This document shows positions 33,501 to 42,277 of a stretch of 47,159 nt of DNA, in pieces. The position numbers and the translations under genes are program-made. This DNA is from Mycobacterium sp. 1245805.9. GTDB lineage: Bacteria; Actinomycetota; Actinomycetes; Mycobacteriales; Mycobacteriaceae. Numbering within the stretch: position 1 is the stretch's first letter; the number at the start of each line of letters is the position of its first letter. The stretch lies in contig NZ_LZKR01000053.1 of assembly GCF_001672915.1 (NCBI RefSeq), forward strand, positions 1 through 47,159. The letters run 5' to 3'. Under the pieces are notes generated by a model. That model ran no database searches, was not told the DNA's origin, and worked only from the letters and a program-made list of their open reading frames with translations.

Positions 33501-34709
33501 CAGCGCGGTCAGGACCACGGCCGCCACGGCGGTCCGCTTGTCGCGCTCGGGGTGCGCGAAGGCGCGCAGCCACGCCGCGCGCGGCGCGCTGCCCGGCAGC
33601 GCCACCCGGCCCAGCAGCTGCGCGACGCCCAGCGCCACCGGGATGCGGATCACCGGCCCCAGCTTGTGCACGTTGCGCAGTGGCGCGCCGGCCGCGTCCA
33701 TGAACGACTGCACCTCGTGGGCGAACGGCGACCCCAGCCCGCCGCTGTAGCCGACGGCCATCAAGACCACGGCGACCAGCAGCATCGTCACCAGCCGCCC
33801 CCGCGCCGGCATCCCCGGGCTCGCCAGCCCGGCCAGCCCGGCCGCCGCGACCAGGCAGGTGGCCAGCACGGCCGCCGACCCGGTGACCAGGGGCGCACCC
33901 GCGGTGGCTGTCGGCGCCACGAAGGGGGTCCAGCTGTCGGTGCCGCGCAGGATTTCGGTCAGCGACGACCACTGCGTCGTCACGCCGGAGGATTCGATGA
34001 AGTCCAGGAACGGGGGGCTGACGTGGCGCAGGCAGACCAGCGCCACCACCCACCACAGCGTGGCCAACAACAGGGCGAGCGCCCACCACGCCGTGTAGCG
34101 CCACCACAACCGGTTCGGCCGGTGGCACGCCCACCAGATCACCGCGGGCAGGCAACCGGCCAGCGTCGCGATGGCGTTGACCGCGCCCATCAGCGCGACC
34201 GCCAGCCCGGCCTGCAAGGCCAACGCCCGCACCGACCGGTCGCCGGCCGCCCGCAGGGCCAGGATCGTCGGCAACAGTACCCACGGCGCCAGCATCATCG
34301 GCAACGTCTCCGACGAGATCGAGCCCAGCGTGGTCAACACCCGCGGCGACAGCGCGAACGCCGCCGCGCCGATCAGCCGCGACGTCGGGCTGCCGATGCC
34401 CAGCGCCTCGGCCACCCGCAGCAGCCCCCAGAACCCGACCGTGAGCAGCAGCGCCCACCACAGCCGCTGGGTCACCCAGCCCGGCACCCCGAGCGCGTGG
34501 CCCACCAGAAAGAAGGTGCCGTGCGGAAACAGGTAGCCGTAGGCCTGGTTCTGCGCCTGGCCGAACGGCAGCTCGCTGTTCCACAGGTTGGTCGCGCGGG
34601 CCAGGAAGCGCAGCGGGTTGGCGGTGAGGTCGAGCTTGGTGTCGGGGGAGACCTGCCCGGGCGACTGCGCGAACGTCAGCGCCAGCGCGACGGCGCCCAC
34701 CAACAGCAA
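30528..34709 (-). CDS. aftD: Arabinofuranosyltransferase AftD
   Basis: About 1,393 residues, close to the ~1,400 recalled for Rv0236c. The N-terminal half is a GT-C glycosyltransferase with many membrane helices (ALALTFAQSPGQVSPDTKLD opens it). The middle and C-terminal periplasmic part carries beta-rich carbohydrate-binding-like modules (for example SGTAWVSNALQAAVGQWLRV), and further helices end the protein. AftD adds alpha-linked arabinofuranose from decaprenyl-phospho-arabinose to arabinogalactan and lipoarabinomannan. No ATG or GTG exists upstream in frame: the TTG at 34709 is the first usual start, but protein-like sequence continues upstream (PLSRRW), so the true start may be a rare codon such as CTG at 34760, or this TTG. 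Confidence 0.93.
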   Translation of the reverse strand: MLLVGAVALALTFAQSPGQVSPDTKLDLTANPLRFLARATNLWNSELPFGQAQNQAYGYLFPHGTFFLVGHALGVPGWVTQRLWWALLLTVGFWGLLRVAEALGIGSPTSRLIGAAAFALSPRVLTTLGSISSETLPMMLAPWVLLPTILALRAAGDRSVRALALQAGLAVALMGAVNAIATLAGCLPAVIWWACHRPNRLWWRYTAWWALALLLATLWWVVALVCLRHVSPPFLDFIESSGVTTQWSSLTEILRGTDSWTPFVAPTATAGAPLVTGSAAVLATCLVAAAGLAGLASPGMPARGRLVTMLLVAVVLMAVGYSGGLGSPFAHEVQSFMDAAGAPLRNVHKLGPVIRIPVALGVAQLLGRVALPGSAPRAAWLRAFAHPERDKRTAVAAVVLTALMVSTSLAWTGRLAPPGTFGAIPAYWHQAAAWLDEHNASGTPVSGRVLVVPGTPFATQSWGTTHDEPLQVLGSSPWGVRDSIPLTPPQTIRALDSVQRLFAAGQPSVGLADTLARQGISYVVLRNDLDPETSRSARPILVHRAVEGSPGLQKVAQFGAPVGPGTLAGFVADGGLRPRYPAVEIFRVAVAGDPGAPYFVDADQLARVAGGPEVLLRLDERRRLLGQPPLGPVLMGADARAAGLPAPLVTVTDTPVARETDYGRVDQHSSAVRAAGDARHTFNRVPDYPVPGADPVFGAWNSGRITVSSSSSDSTAMPDVAPATSPAAAIDGDSGTAWVSNALQAAVGQWLRVDFDHPVTNGALTITPSATAVGAQVRRVLIETANGSTTLRFDEPGKPLAVALPYGETPWVQVTAAGTDDGSPGVQFGITDLSITQYDASGFAHPVSLRHTVRVPGPPPGAAVAAWDLGSELLGRPGCAAAPGGVRCAASMALAPEEPVNFSRTLTVAEPVSVTPTLWVRPRQGPKLADLVAEPNTTRAQGDSDVVDILGSAFAATDGDPATAWTAPQRVVQHRSPPTLTLTLPRATEVTGLRVAPSSSTLPAHPTLVAVNLGDGPQVRELKPGEPQTLSLTPRVTDTVGISLLDWKDVIDRNALGFDQLKPPGLAEVAALGADGNPIAPADAARNRSREITVGCDQGPVIAVAGRFVHTSIRTTAGALLDGAPVAAQPCETAPIALPTGQQELLISPGAQFVVDGARLSTPAAAEIPSATLVPAHTGAWGPSRREVRAPASPTERLLVIPESINPGWVARTAAGARLTPVAVNGWQQGWVVPAGDPGTITLSFASNSLYRTGLAVGLALLPLLAALAFWRTRRGRSDDPPARPWAPGTWAAVGVLAAGTAIAGAAGLAVAGLALGLRYAVRRRRWGSALTVALSASGLILAGAALSRHPWRSVDGYAGHAANVQLLALISLAVLASSVVAMPGREPRPRDE

Positions 34710-34779
34710 CCACCGGCGGGAGAGCGGCGCGGCTGGGGCCGGCGCCGCCGGCTCGCCCAGCGTCGGCCCTGCGGCGCGG

Positions 34780-34953
34780 CTAGCTACGGTTGCCGTACTC
34801 GACCCGGTTGAGCACTGACGACTGCGGATCGCCCCCGGGGAGTGGCGGCTTCGTGTCCTGCTGCACCATCAAGGTGATCCCGAAGATCGCGGCCGCGCCC
34901 AGCAACAGACCAACCACGACGCTCGCGGCGGCGGGCGCGATGATCCGGTTCAT
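34780..34953 (-). CDS. DUF2613 small exported protein (Rv0236A-like)
   Basis: A 57-residue protein: MNRIIAPAAASVVVGLLLGA starts an N-terminal hydrophobic helix or signal anchor, followed by a short polar tail ending EYGNRS. It corresponds to the small protein Rv0236A placed just upstream of aftD. Its stop (34780) lies 71 nt before the TTG start of aftD, and the two are likely co-transcribed. Function unknown; too short for an enzyme. Confidence 0.85.
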   Translation of the reverse strand: MNRIIAPAAASVVVGLLLGAAAIFGITLMVQQDTKPPLPGGDPQSSVLNRVEYGNRS

Positions 34954-35027
34954 GAAACGGCTCCTGGAGTTTCTCGGGGACTAGCGCCAACCTAGCAGAA
35001 CGGCGCTCGCCGGCCGGGCCGGCGAAG

Positions 35028-35228
35028 TCACGGCCACGGAATGCAGTGACCACGCCAACAGCGGGAGCCGTAACTCACCAGGTACGGCCCGGCGGGGTGC
35101 TGCGGTGCGGTCTGCGCCGGCATCGCCTTGTGGTCTTCGACCTCGAGAGTGACGCCGACGGTCGCCGCGGCGCCGATCATCAGCCCTGCCGCGATGCTTG
35201 CCGCCGCCGCCCGCGAAAACCCGGCCAT
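35028..35228 (-). CDS. Second DUF2613-like small exported protein
   Basis: A 66-residue protein with the same N-terminal pattern as its downstream neighbour (FSRAAAASIAAGLMIGAAAT then VGVTLEVEDHK). The tail is different and contains two cysteines (SRCWRGHCIPWP), which could form a disulfide after export. Tandem paralogue of the 34780-34953 gene, 74 nt upstream on the same strand; the probable order is this gene, Rv0236A-like gene, aftD. Confidence 0.75.
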   Translation of the reverse strand: MAGFSRAAAASIAAGLMIGAAATVGVTLEVEDHKAMPAQTAPQHPAGPYLVSYGSRCWRGHCIPWP

Positions 35229-35327
35229 CGCTGGCTCCCCTCCCTGCCAGTCAAAAGCTCGTTGTCAACCTACCGCCGGCGCCCCCTGGCGGCCCGGACG
35301 AAACGCCCGCCGTGACAACATGGCCCG

Positions 35328-36473
35328 ATGCCCTTCCCCCGCACCCTGGCCGCGCTCGTCGTCGCAGCCGCGATGGTCGCCGGCTGCGGCCACCACGGCG
35401 CGCGTCCCCCGTCGGCCTCGTCCAGCAAGCCGGCCGCCGCCCCCGCGCCCCCCGTGTGCGCCGATCCGACGGCCGTCCCGGCCGCGCTGTCGACCCGCGA
35501 CAAGCTGGCGCAACTGCTGATGGTGGGCGTGCGGAACGCCGACGAAGCCCGAACCGTCGTCAACGAGTCCCACGTCGGCGGGATCATCATCGGCGGCTGG
35601 ACGGACCTCTCGATTTTCAAGGGCGGGCTCGCCGAGGTCGCCCACAACGCGGGGCCCCTCCCGCTCGCGGTCGGCGTCGACGAGGAAGGCGGCCGGGTCT
35701 CGCGGCTGAAGTCGCTGATCGGGGTGGCCCCGTCGCCCCGGCACCTGGCGCAGACCCAGACGCCCCAGCAGGTCCACGACCTCGAAGTGGAGCGCGGCAA
35801 GAAGATGCGCGACCTGGGCATCACCGTCGACTTCGCCCCGGTGGTGGACGTCACCGATGCCCCGGACGGCGTGATCGGTGACCGCTCGTTCGGCGCGGAC
35901 CCGAACACCGTCACCGCCTACGCCGGGGCCTACGCGCAGGGCCTGCGCGACGCCGGGCTGCTGCCGGTGCTCAAGCACTTCCCCGGCCACGGACACGGCT
36001 CGGGCGATTCGCACAAGGGCGGCGTCGTCACGCCGCCGCTGAGCGACCTACAGACCAGCGACCTCGTGCCCTATCGGACGCTGGTGACCCAGCTCCCGGT
36101 CGCGGTCATGATCGGCCACCTGCAAGTCCCCGGGCTGACCGGCGACGACCCCGCCAGCCTGAGCCGGGCCGCGGTGCAATTGCTGCGCGACGGCACCGGC
36201 TACGGCGCCCCGCCCTTCAACGGCCCGGTGTTCAGCGACGACCTGTCCAGCATGGCCGCGATCTCCGACCGGTACGGCGTGTCCGAGGCGGTGCTGCGCG
36301 CGCTGCAGGCGGGCACCGACATCGCGCTGTGGGTCAGCATCGAAGAGGCGCCCGCCGTCCTGGACCGGCTGGAAAAGGCGGTGGCCGCGGGCGAGCTGCC
36401 GATGCCGGCGGTCGACGCGTCGCTGGTGCGGGTGGCGACGATGAAGGGCGTCAATCGAACATGTACCCACTAA
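35328..36473 (+). CDS. lpqI: Lipoprotein LpqI, GH3 beta-N-acetylglucosaminidase (NagZ-like)
   Basis: A 381-residue lipoprotein, counterpart of Rv0237. The signal peptide ends in the lipobox VAGC with Cys20. The GH3/NagZ signature KHFPGHGHGSGDSHKGG carries the His-Asp dyad, and the nucleophile is the Asp in VFSDDLSSMAAI. It removes N-acetylglucosamine from muropeptides during cell-wall recycling at the outer face of the membrane. The ATG at 35328 is chosen because the signal peptide begins there. Followed after 66 nt by a TetR gene. Confidence 0.95.
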   Translation: MPFPRTLAALVVAAAMVAGCGHHGARPPSASSSKPAAAPAPPVCADPTAVPAALSTRDKLAQLLMVGVRNADEARTVVNESHVGGIIIGGWTDLSIFKGGLAEVAHNAGPLPLAVGVDEEGGRVSRLKSLIGVAPSPRHLAQTQTPQQVHDLEVERGKKMRDLGITVDFAPVVDVTDAPDGVIGDRSFGADPNTVTAYAGAYAQGLRDAGLLPVLKHFPGHGHGSGDSHKGGVVTPPLSDLQTSDLVPYRTLVTQLPVAVMIGHLQVPGLTGDDPASLSRAAVQLLRDGTGYGAPPFNGPVFSDDLSSMAAISDRYGVSEAVLRALQAGTDIALWVSIEEAPAVLDRLEKAVAAGELPMPAVDASLVRVATMKGVNRTCTH

Positions 36474-36539
36474 TGCGCCGCATCCTCGTTACCCTGTAGT
36501 CAGATTGGCGGGCCCTGAGGGGCGTGAAAGGGCACAGCG

Positions 36540-37157
36540 ATGGCGGGTGGTACCAAGCGATTACCGCGCGCTGTGCGCGAACAGCAGATGCTCGACGCCG
36601 CCGTGCAGATGTTCTCCGTCAACGGCTATCACGAGACGTCGATGGACGCGATCGCCGCCGAGGCGCAGATCTCCAAGCCGATGCTGTACCTGTACTACGG
36701 CTCCAAGGAGGACCTGTTCGGCGCCTGCCTGGACCGCGAGCTGGGCCGGTTCGTCGACGCGGTGCGCGCCGACATCAACTTCGACCAAAGCCCAAAGGAC
36801 CTGCTGCGCAACGCCATCGGGTCGTTCATGCGCTACATCGACGCCAACCGCGCGTCCTGGATCGTGATGTACACCCAGGCCATCAGCTCGCAGGCGTTCG
36901 CGCACACCGTGCGCGAGGGACGCGAGCAGATCATCGAATTGGTGGCCGAGCTGATGCGGGCGGGCAGCCGCACCCCGCGCTCGGACGCCGAGTATCAGAT
37001 GATGGCGGTGGCGCTGGTCGGCGGCGGCGAGGCCATGGCCAACCGGCTGTCCACCGGCGACATCGGCGTCGACGAGGCGGCCGAGCTGATGATCGACCTG
37101 TTCTGGCACGGCCTGCGGGGCACGCCAGAGGACCGGGAAGCCGCCGCGGCGGGCTAG
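36540..37157 (+). CDS. TetR family transcriptional regulator
   Basis: A 205-residue regulator, counterpart of Rv0238 (204 residues recalled). The helix-turn-helix is at about residues 30-65 (ETSMDAIAAEAQISKPMLYL). The C-terminal ligand domain starts with a FMRYIDANRASWIVMYTQAI stretch. It lies between lpqI and a ClC channel gene, all on the same strand, with only 19 nt to the latter, so it may control the channel. No clear palindrome was found in the 66-nt upstream gap. Confidence 0.93.
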   Translation: MAGGTKRLPRAVREQQMLDAAVQMFSVNGYHETSMDAIAAEAQISKPMLYLYYGSKEDLFGACLDRELGRFVDAVRADINFDQSPKDLLRNAIGSFMRYIDANRASWIVMYTQAISSQAFAHTVREGREQIIELVAELMRAGSRTPRSDAEYQMMAVALVGGGEAMANRLSTGDIGVDEAAELMIDLFWHGLRGTPEDREAAAAG

Positions 37158-37176
37158 CTAGCCCTACATTCGTGGG

Positions 37177-38430
37177 GTGGCCTCATCGGCGGCGCCCCGC
37201 CGCAACCTCGACTTCTTTTGCGCCGTAGTCATCGTCGGGTTGCTGGCCGGCGTCGCCGGGCTGGCGACGACGGAGGTGCTGCGGTTCGTCGAGCACGTCA
37301 CCTACCACTACAGTTTCGGCACGCTGCTCACCGGGATCACCGGCAGCAGCCCGGTCCGCCGGGCGCTGGGGCCGGTGATCGGCGGCGCGCTGGCGGGGCT
37401 GGGCTGGTGGATCCTGCGGCGCCGCACCCCGGTGCCGCCGCTGGCCCAGACCATCGCGCGCCGCGAGCCGATCCCGCGGCTGGCGTGGAGCGTCGACGCC
37501 GTGCTGCAGGTGCTGCTGGTCGGCTCCGGCGCCTCCCTGGGCCGCGAGGGCGCGCCACGCCAATTCGCCGCGGCCCTAGGCGATTTCGCCACCGCGTGGC
37601 TGAGGCGGCTGTCCAGCCACGACCGCGAGGTCCTGTTGGCCTGCGCGGCCGGGGCGGGCCTGGGCGCCGTCTACGCCGTCCCGTTGGCCGGCGCGCTGTT
37701 CGCCGTGCGGATCATGCTCAACACCTGGCACCCGCGCGCGGTCGGCGCGGCGTTCCTCACGTCCAGCCTGGCCGTCGCGATCTGCTCGGCCGAAACCCAC
37801 GATCAGCCGAGCCTGGCCTGGCCCAGCGCCGAATCGTCGTATCTGCTGACCGCACACGGGCTTATCCTGGCGCCGGTCACCCTGGCCGTGGGGCTGGCGT
37901 TCAAGTGGCTGATGGCGGCGGCGCGGCCGGCCCGGGTGATGCGATCGTGGGCGCTGATCCCGGCGCTGGCCGGCGCCGGCCTGGTGATGGGCATCTGCTC
38001 GCACTGGTGGCCGGAGCTGCCCGGCAACGGCCGCAGCATCCTGACCGTCAGCCTCGCCAGCCGCATGACCCTGTCGGCGGCCCTGGTCATCCTGGTGCTG
38101 AAACCGCTGCTGACGGCGCTGTTCCTGCGCGCCGGCGGAGCGGGCGGAATGCTGACGCCCTCGCTGGCCACCGGCGCGGCCGCGGGATCGGCCCTGGTGC
38201 TCGCCGTCAATTGGGCCGCCGGGACCCACCTGCACACGCCGGCGGTCTCGCTGGCCGGGGCGGCCGGGGTGCTCGCGGTGACCCAGGGCTCGCCGATCTG
38301 GGCGGCGATCTTCGTCTGGGAGCTGGCCCACCCGCCGCTGTGGCTGTTCGGGGTGTTCCTGCTGACCGCCTGCGGCGCATACGGATTGAAGGTCCTCGCG
38401 GTCGGCCGCAGGCCGGCCCGAACGGGCTAG
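37177..38430 (+). CDS. ClC-family chloride channel/transporter
   Basis: A 417-residue polytopic protein. The gating-glutamate motif is present as GASLGREGAPRQF. The helix with GAGLGAVYAVPLAGALFAV and the GGAGGMLTPSLATGAAAG segment match the conserved ClC pore regions. There is no C-terminal CBS pair, and the first anion-binding motif is degenerate (GSSPVRR), as in shorter prokaryotic members. It moves chloride or a related anion, perhaps in exchange for protons. The start is a GTG at 37177, 19 nt after the TetR stop. It overlaps the convergent htdX end by 4 nt. In M. tuberculosis this slot holds vapBC24 as I recall, so the channel is a lineage-specific replacement or the ancestral state. Confidence 0.88.
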   Translation: MASSAAPRRNLDFFCAVVIVGLLAGVAGLATTEVLRFVEHVTYHYSFGTLLTGITGSSPVRRALGPVIGGALAGLGWWILRRRTPVPPLAQTIARREPIPRLAWSVDAVLQVLLVGSGASLGREGAPRQFAAALGDFATAWLRRLSSHDREVLLACAAGAGLGAVYAVPLAGALFAVRIMLNTWHPRAVGAAFLTSSLAVAICSAETHDQPSLAWPSAESSYLLTAHGLILAPVTLAVGLAFKWLMAAARPARVMRSWALIPALAGAGLVMGICSHWWPELPGNGRSILTVSLASRMTLSAALVILVLKPLLTALFLRAGGAGGMLTPSLATGAAAGSALVLAVNWAAGTHLHTPAVSLAGAAGVLAVTQGSPIWAAIFVWELAHPPLWLFGVFLLTACGAYGLKVLAVGRRPARTG

Positions 38431-39275
38431 AGCGCGCGGACGCTGCCGGTCAGGTAGGGGTATCCCTTCGCGATGTTGCGCAGCGAAAGGTCCCAGCCGC
38501 CGTCGTCGCCCTGGTCGATGTACAGCCCCGCGGTGCCGGGCAGCACCAGTGGCTTGCCGAACCGCACCGAGTACTGCGCCTCGTCGGGAATTCGGGCCTC
38601 GATGTTGGCCAGAACCGCTGCGGCGCTGAACATCCCGTGCGCGATGACGCTCGGGAACCCGAACAGCTTGGCCGCGATGGGGTTGGTGTGGATGGGGTTG
38701 TGGTCGCCGCCGCCGGCGGCGTAGCGGCGGATCTGGCCGGGGCTGACGCGCAGCACGGTGCTCGGCGGGGGCAGTTTCGGCTGCTTCTGCGGCGGCGGTT
38801 TGGGTTCGTCGGACAGGCTGGTGCGCTGCTGGTGCAGGAAGGTGGTCACCTGGTGCCACGCGAGGTCGTTACCGACGCTGACGTCGGTGACCAGGTCCAC
38901 CAGCAGGCCCTTGCGGTGTTCGCGCAGGTTCTCGGCGTGCACGCGCACGCCGACTGTGTCGGTCACCGCGATCGGGCGGTACTGCGTGATGCGGTTCTCG
39001 GTGTGCACCGATCCCATTGCGGCAAAAGGAAAGTCGAAGCCGGTGACCAGTGACATCATGGCGGGAAAGGTCAACGCGAACGGGTAGGTCAGCGGCACGT
39101 GGTTGTCGTAGCGCAGGCCGGTGACGTCCGCGTACTCGGCCACGTTCGCCTGGTCGATGGGCAGTTCCTCGACGGTCACCGTGCGGCTGGGCAGCTGGTC
39201 GGAGCGGGGCAGCAGGGGCAGCGCCCCGGCCGCGGCGCGCAGCATGTTTCGCAAACCGCTGGGCTGGTTCATCAT
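38427..39275 (-). CDS. htdX: 3-hydroxyacyl-thioester dehydratase HtdX (MaoC-like)
   Basis: A 282-residue double-hotdog protein, counterpart of Rv0241c. The hydratase-2 motif is in the second hotdog: [20 protein letters not shown] then FPSVIAHGM, with the catalytic Asp and His. It dehydrates (R)-3-hydroxyacyl-CoA or -ACP. The ATG at 39275 overlaps the fabG4 stop (ATGA), which fixes the start, and shows fabG4 and htdX act as a coupled reductase-dehydratase pair. An open frame continuing upstream is only fabG4 in another frame. Confidence 0.94.
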   Translation of the reverse strand: MMNQPSGLRNMLRAAAGALPLLPRSDQLPSRTVTVEELPIDQANVAEYADVTGLRYDNHVPLTYPFALTFPAMMSLVTGFDFPFAAMGSVHTENRITQYRPIAVTDTVGVRVHAENLREHRKGLLVDLVTDVSVGNDLAWHQVTTFLHQQRTSLSDEPKPPPQKQPKLPPPSTVLRVSPGQIRRYAAGGGDHNPIHTNPIAAKLFGFPSVIAHGMFSAAAVLANIEARIPDEAQYSVRFGKPLVLPGTAGLYIDQGDDGGWDLSLRNIAKGYPYLTGSVRAL

Positions 39276-40636
39276 GCCCCCAACATCGCCTGGCCGCAGA
39301 CGCGAATGACGTTGCCGGTCACCGCGTTTGACGCCGGGCTGGCGAAGTAGGCGATCGTCTCGGCGACGTCGACTGGCTGCCCGCCCTGCAGCAGCGAGTT
39401 CATCCGGCGGCCGACCTCGCGGGTGGCCAGCGGGATGGCGGCGGTCATCTGGGTTTCGATGAATCCCGGCGCGACCGCGTTGATCGTGATGCCCTTCTCG
39501 TAGAGTCCCGGCGCCAGCGCCTGGGTCAGGCCGATCATGCCGGCCTTGGTGGTGGCGTAGTTGGTCTGCCCGCGGTTGCCCGCGATGCCGGCCATCGACG
39601 ACAGGCCGATCACCCGGCCCCCCGCGCCGATGCTGCCGTTGCCGACCAGGCCCTCGGTGAGCCGTTGCGGGGCAAGCAGATTGACCGCGAGCACGGCGTC
39701 CCAGCGCGCTTCGTCCATGTTCACCAGCAGCTTGTCGCGGGTGATGCCGGCGTTGTTGACCAGGACGTCGGCGTGCCCGGCGTAGTGGTCGTTCAGGTGC
39801 TCGGTGATCTTGTCGACGGCGTCGTCGGCGGTGACGTCCAGCCACAACGGGGTGCCCCCGACCCGGCTGGCGGTCTCGGCCAGGGCCTCGGCGGCCGACT
39901 CCACGTCGATGGCGACGACGCGGGCGCCGTCGCGGGCGAACACCTCGGCGATGCAGGCGCCGATGCCGCGGGCGGCACCGGTCACGATGGCCACCTTGCC
40001 GTCCAGCGGCCGTTCCCAGTCGGCCGGCGGGGTGGAGTCGGCCTCGCCGACGTAGAAGACCTGGCCGTCGACGTAGGCGGACTTGCCGGACAGGATGAAC
40101 CGCATCGTGGATTCCAGGCCGGTGGCGGCGGGTTTCGCGTGTGGCGACAGGTACACCAGCTGCGCGGTGGACCCGTTGCGCAGCTCCTTGCCCAGCGAGC
40201 GGGTGAAGCCCTCCAGCGCGCGCTGCGCGATGCGCTCGTCGGTGCCGGCGGCGGCGTCGGGCGTGGTGCCGACGACCACGACGCGCGCGTTGTGGCCCAG
40301 GTTGCGCAGGACGGGGGTGAAGAACTCGTAGAGGCCCTTCAGCCCGGCCGGCGTCGTGATCCCGGTGGCGTCGAACACCAGCCCGGCGAACTTGTCGGCC
40401 CAGCGGCCGCCCAGGTTGGCGCCCACCACGTCGTAGTCGGAGTCCAGGGCGGCGCGCAGCGGCTCGACCACCCTGCCCTCCCCGCCGATCAGCAGCGACC
40501 CCGCCAGCGGCGGTTCGCCGGGCCGGTACCGGCGCAGCGTCTCGGGCTGCGGGATGCCGAGTTGCTTAGCCAGAAACGATCCGGGGCCGGAGTTGACCAC
40601 CTGCGAGAACAGATCGGACGAGCCTTTGGGAGCCAC
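39272..40636 (-). CDS. fabG4: 3-oxoacyl-thioester reductase FabG4 (high-molecular-weight FabG)
   Basis: A 454-residue protein from the GTG at 40636, the same length as Rv0242c. Residues 1-200 form a degenerate Rossmann domain. The C-terminal ketoreductase has TGAARGIG (219-226), the NNAG motif (294-297) and the Ser346/347-Tyr360-Lys364 catalytic set (YATTK). It reduces 3-oxoacyl-CoA with NADH. A GGAAGG ribosome site precedes the GTG; a longer ATG start at 40687 lies 51 nt upstream. It is coupled to htdX by ATGA and divergent from fadA2, sharing a 150-bp promoter region with a 16-bp inverted repeat. Confidence 0.95.
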   Translation of the reverse strand: MAPKGSSDLFSQVVNSGPGSFLAKQLGIPQPETLRRYRPGEPPLAGSLLIGGEGRVVEPLRAALDSDYDVVGANLGGRWADKFAGLVFDATGITTPAGLKGLYEFFTPVLRNLGHNARVVVVGTTPDAAAGTDERIAQRALEGFTRSLGKELRNGSTAQLVYLSPHAKPAATGLESTMRFILSGKSAYVDGQVFYVGEADSTPPADWERPLDGKVAIVTGAARGIGACIAEVFARDGARVVAIDVESAAEALAETASRVGGTPLWLDVTADDAVDKITEHLNDHYAGHADVLVNNAGITRDKLLVNMDEARWDAVLAVNLLAPQRLTEGLVGNGSIGAGGRVIGLSSMAGIAGNRGQTNYATTKAGMIGLTQALAPGLYEKGITINAVAPGFIETQMTAAIPLATREVGRRMNSLLQGGQPVDVAETIAYFASPASNAVTGNVIRVCGQAMLGA

Positions 40637-40702
40637 TGAGCTACCTTCCATCTTCATTCGGGTTCGTTCGGGCGGGTCATCCGCCAACCGTATCCAGACG
40701 AA

Positions 40703-40718
40703 CTTACTTCAGAGTAAG
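40703..40718. promoter_or_regulatory. Inverted repeat in the fabG4/fadA2 promoter, candidate operator
   Basis: CTTACT-TCAG-AGTAAG, a perfect 6-4-6 repeat, equals TTAC-N6-GTAA. It lies 67 nt upstream of fabG4 and about 70 nt upstream of fadA2. A TACTAT that could be the fadA2 -10 follows (40728-40733). The same TTAC-N6-GTAA core recurs upstream of fadE5. Confidence 0.65.
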
Positions 40719-40787
40719 AACAGTGGGTACTATGGCGAACAACGGCCGGTTCAAAAGTGATGTACCCGGAGATGCACGGAGAGAAAA

Positions 40788-42101
40788 GTGGCCCCAGCGA
40801 GTTCTAAGACCAGGCGACCAGTCGCGGTACTGGGCGGCAATCGGATCCCGTTCGCGCGATCGGACGGCGCGTACGCCGACGCCTCCAACCAGGACATGTT
40901 CACCGCGGCCCTGGACGGGCTGGTGGACCGGTTCGGGCTGGCCGGCGAGCGGCTGGGCGTCGTCGTCGGCGGCGCCGTGCTCAAGCACAGCCGCGACTTC
41001 AACCTGACCCGCGAATGCGTGCTGGGCTCCGAGCTGTCGTCGTACACGCCCGCGTTCGACGTCCAGCAGGCGTGCGGGACGGGGCTGCAGGCCGCGATCG
41101 CCGCGGCCGACGGCGTCGCCTCCGGCCGCTACGAGGTGGCCGCGGCCGGTGGGGTGGACACCACCTCCGACCCGCCGATCGGCCTGGGCGACAACCTGCG
41201 CCGCCAGCTGCTCAAGCTGCGCAGGTCCAAGTCGAACCTGCAACGGCTCAAGCTGGTGGGCACGCTGCCCGCCACGCTGGGGATCGAGATTCCGGCCAAC
41301 AGCGAGCCGCGCACCGGCCTGTCGATGGGCGAGCACGCCGCCATCACCGCCAAGCAGATGGGCATCAAACGCGTCGATCAGGACGCGCTGGCCGTCGCCA
41401 GCCACCGCAACATGGCCGCCGCCTACGACCGGGGCTTCTTCGACGACCTCGTCACGCCGTTCCTGGGCCTGTACCGGGACGACAACCTGCGGGCCAACGC
41501 CAGCACCGAAAAGCTGGCGACCCTGCGCCCCGTCTTCGGGGTGAAGAACGGCGACGCGACGATGACGGCCGGCAATTCCACCCCGCTGACCGACGGCGCA
41601 TCGGTCGCGCTGCTGGCCAGCGAGGAATGGGCGGCCGCCCACTCGTTGACGCCGCTGGCCTACCTGGTGGACGCCGAGACCGCCGCCGTGGACTACGTCA
41701 ACGGGCGCGACGGGCTGCTGATGGCGCCGACGTACGCGGTGCCCCGCCTGCTGGCGCGAAACGGACTTAGCCTGCAGGACTTCGATTTCTACGAGATCCA
41801 CGAGGCGTTCGCGTCGGTGGTGCTGGCGCACCTGCAGGCGTGGGAATCCGAGGAGTACTGCAAGGAGCGGCTGGGGCTCGACGCCGCGCTCGGGTCCATC
41901 GATCGATCCAAGCTCAACGTCAACGGGTCGTCGTTGGCCGCCGGCCATCCCTTCGCGGCCACCGGCGGGCGGATCCTGGCGCAGGCCGCCAAGCAGCTGG
42001 CCGAGAAGAAAGCCGAGCAGAAGGGCGGGGGCACCCTTCGGGCGCTGGTCTCCATCTGCGCCGCCGGTGGCCAGGGCGTGGCCGCGATCCTGGAGGTCTG
42101 A
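40788..42101 (+). CDS. fadA2: Acetyl-CoA acyltransferase (thiolase) FadA2
   Basis: A 437-residue thiolase, counterpart of Rv0243 (440 recalled). The acyl-accepting Cys96 lies in DVQQACGTGLQ. The YEIHEAFA motif carries the second catalytic region, NGSSLAAGHPFAATGGR follows, and the C-terminal general base Cys is in SICAAGGQG. It cleaves 3-ketoacyl-CoA to acetyl-CoA and the shortened acyl-CoA. The GTG start at 40788 is used. It is divergent from fabG4-htdX and convergent with fadE5, with strong terminators in between. Confidence 0.95.
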   Translation: MAPASSKTRRPVAVLGGNRIPFARSDGAYADASNQDMFTAALDGLVDRFGLAGERLGVVVGGAVLKHSRDFNLTRECVLGSELSSYTPAFDVQQACGTGLQAAIAAADGVASGRYEVAAAGGVDTTSDPPIGLGDNLRRQLLKLRRSKSNLQRLKLVGTLPATLGIEIPANSEPRTGLSMGEHAAITAKQMGIKRVDQDALAVASHRNMAAAYDRGFFDDLVTPFLGLYRDDNLRANASTEKLATLRPVFGVKNGDATMTAGNSTPLTDGASVALLASEEWAAAHSLTPLAYLVDAETAAVDYVNGRDGLLMAPTYAVPRLLARNGLSLQDFDFYEIHEAFASVVLAHLQAWESEEYCKERLGLDAALGSIDRSKLNVNGSSLAAGHPFAATGGRILAQAAKQLAEKKAEQKGGGTLRALVSICAAGGQGVAAILEV

Positions 42102-42277
42102 CCGCCCGCCTCAAACATCGGGCAGGAATGAAATCGGTCACAGTCGGTTACGAACCCGGGCACCTGGGTATCCCACCGTCCGGATAGCCCCGTGTTGTGG
42201 TCTGACCCCCCGACCCCGACGGCAATACGGGGCGTCCCCTAATCGACCGCCGGTCAGCGACGGGGGGGCGAAAAGGG

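Noticed and set aside
31380..34811. 1,143-codon plus-strand frame opposite aftD
   Set aside because: Arg/Gln/Gly-rich antisense shadow typical of high-GC genes; AftD on the minus strand has clear membrane and domain structure.
38427..39845. A 472-codon frame extending htdX upstream
   Set aside because: The extension is fabG4 read in another frame; the ATGA overlap at 39272-39275 gives the true start.
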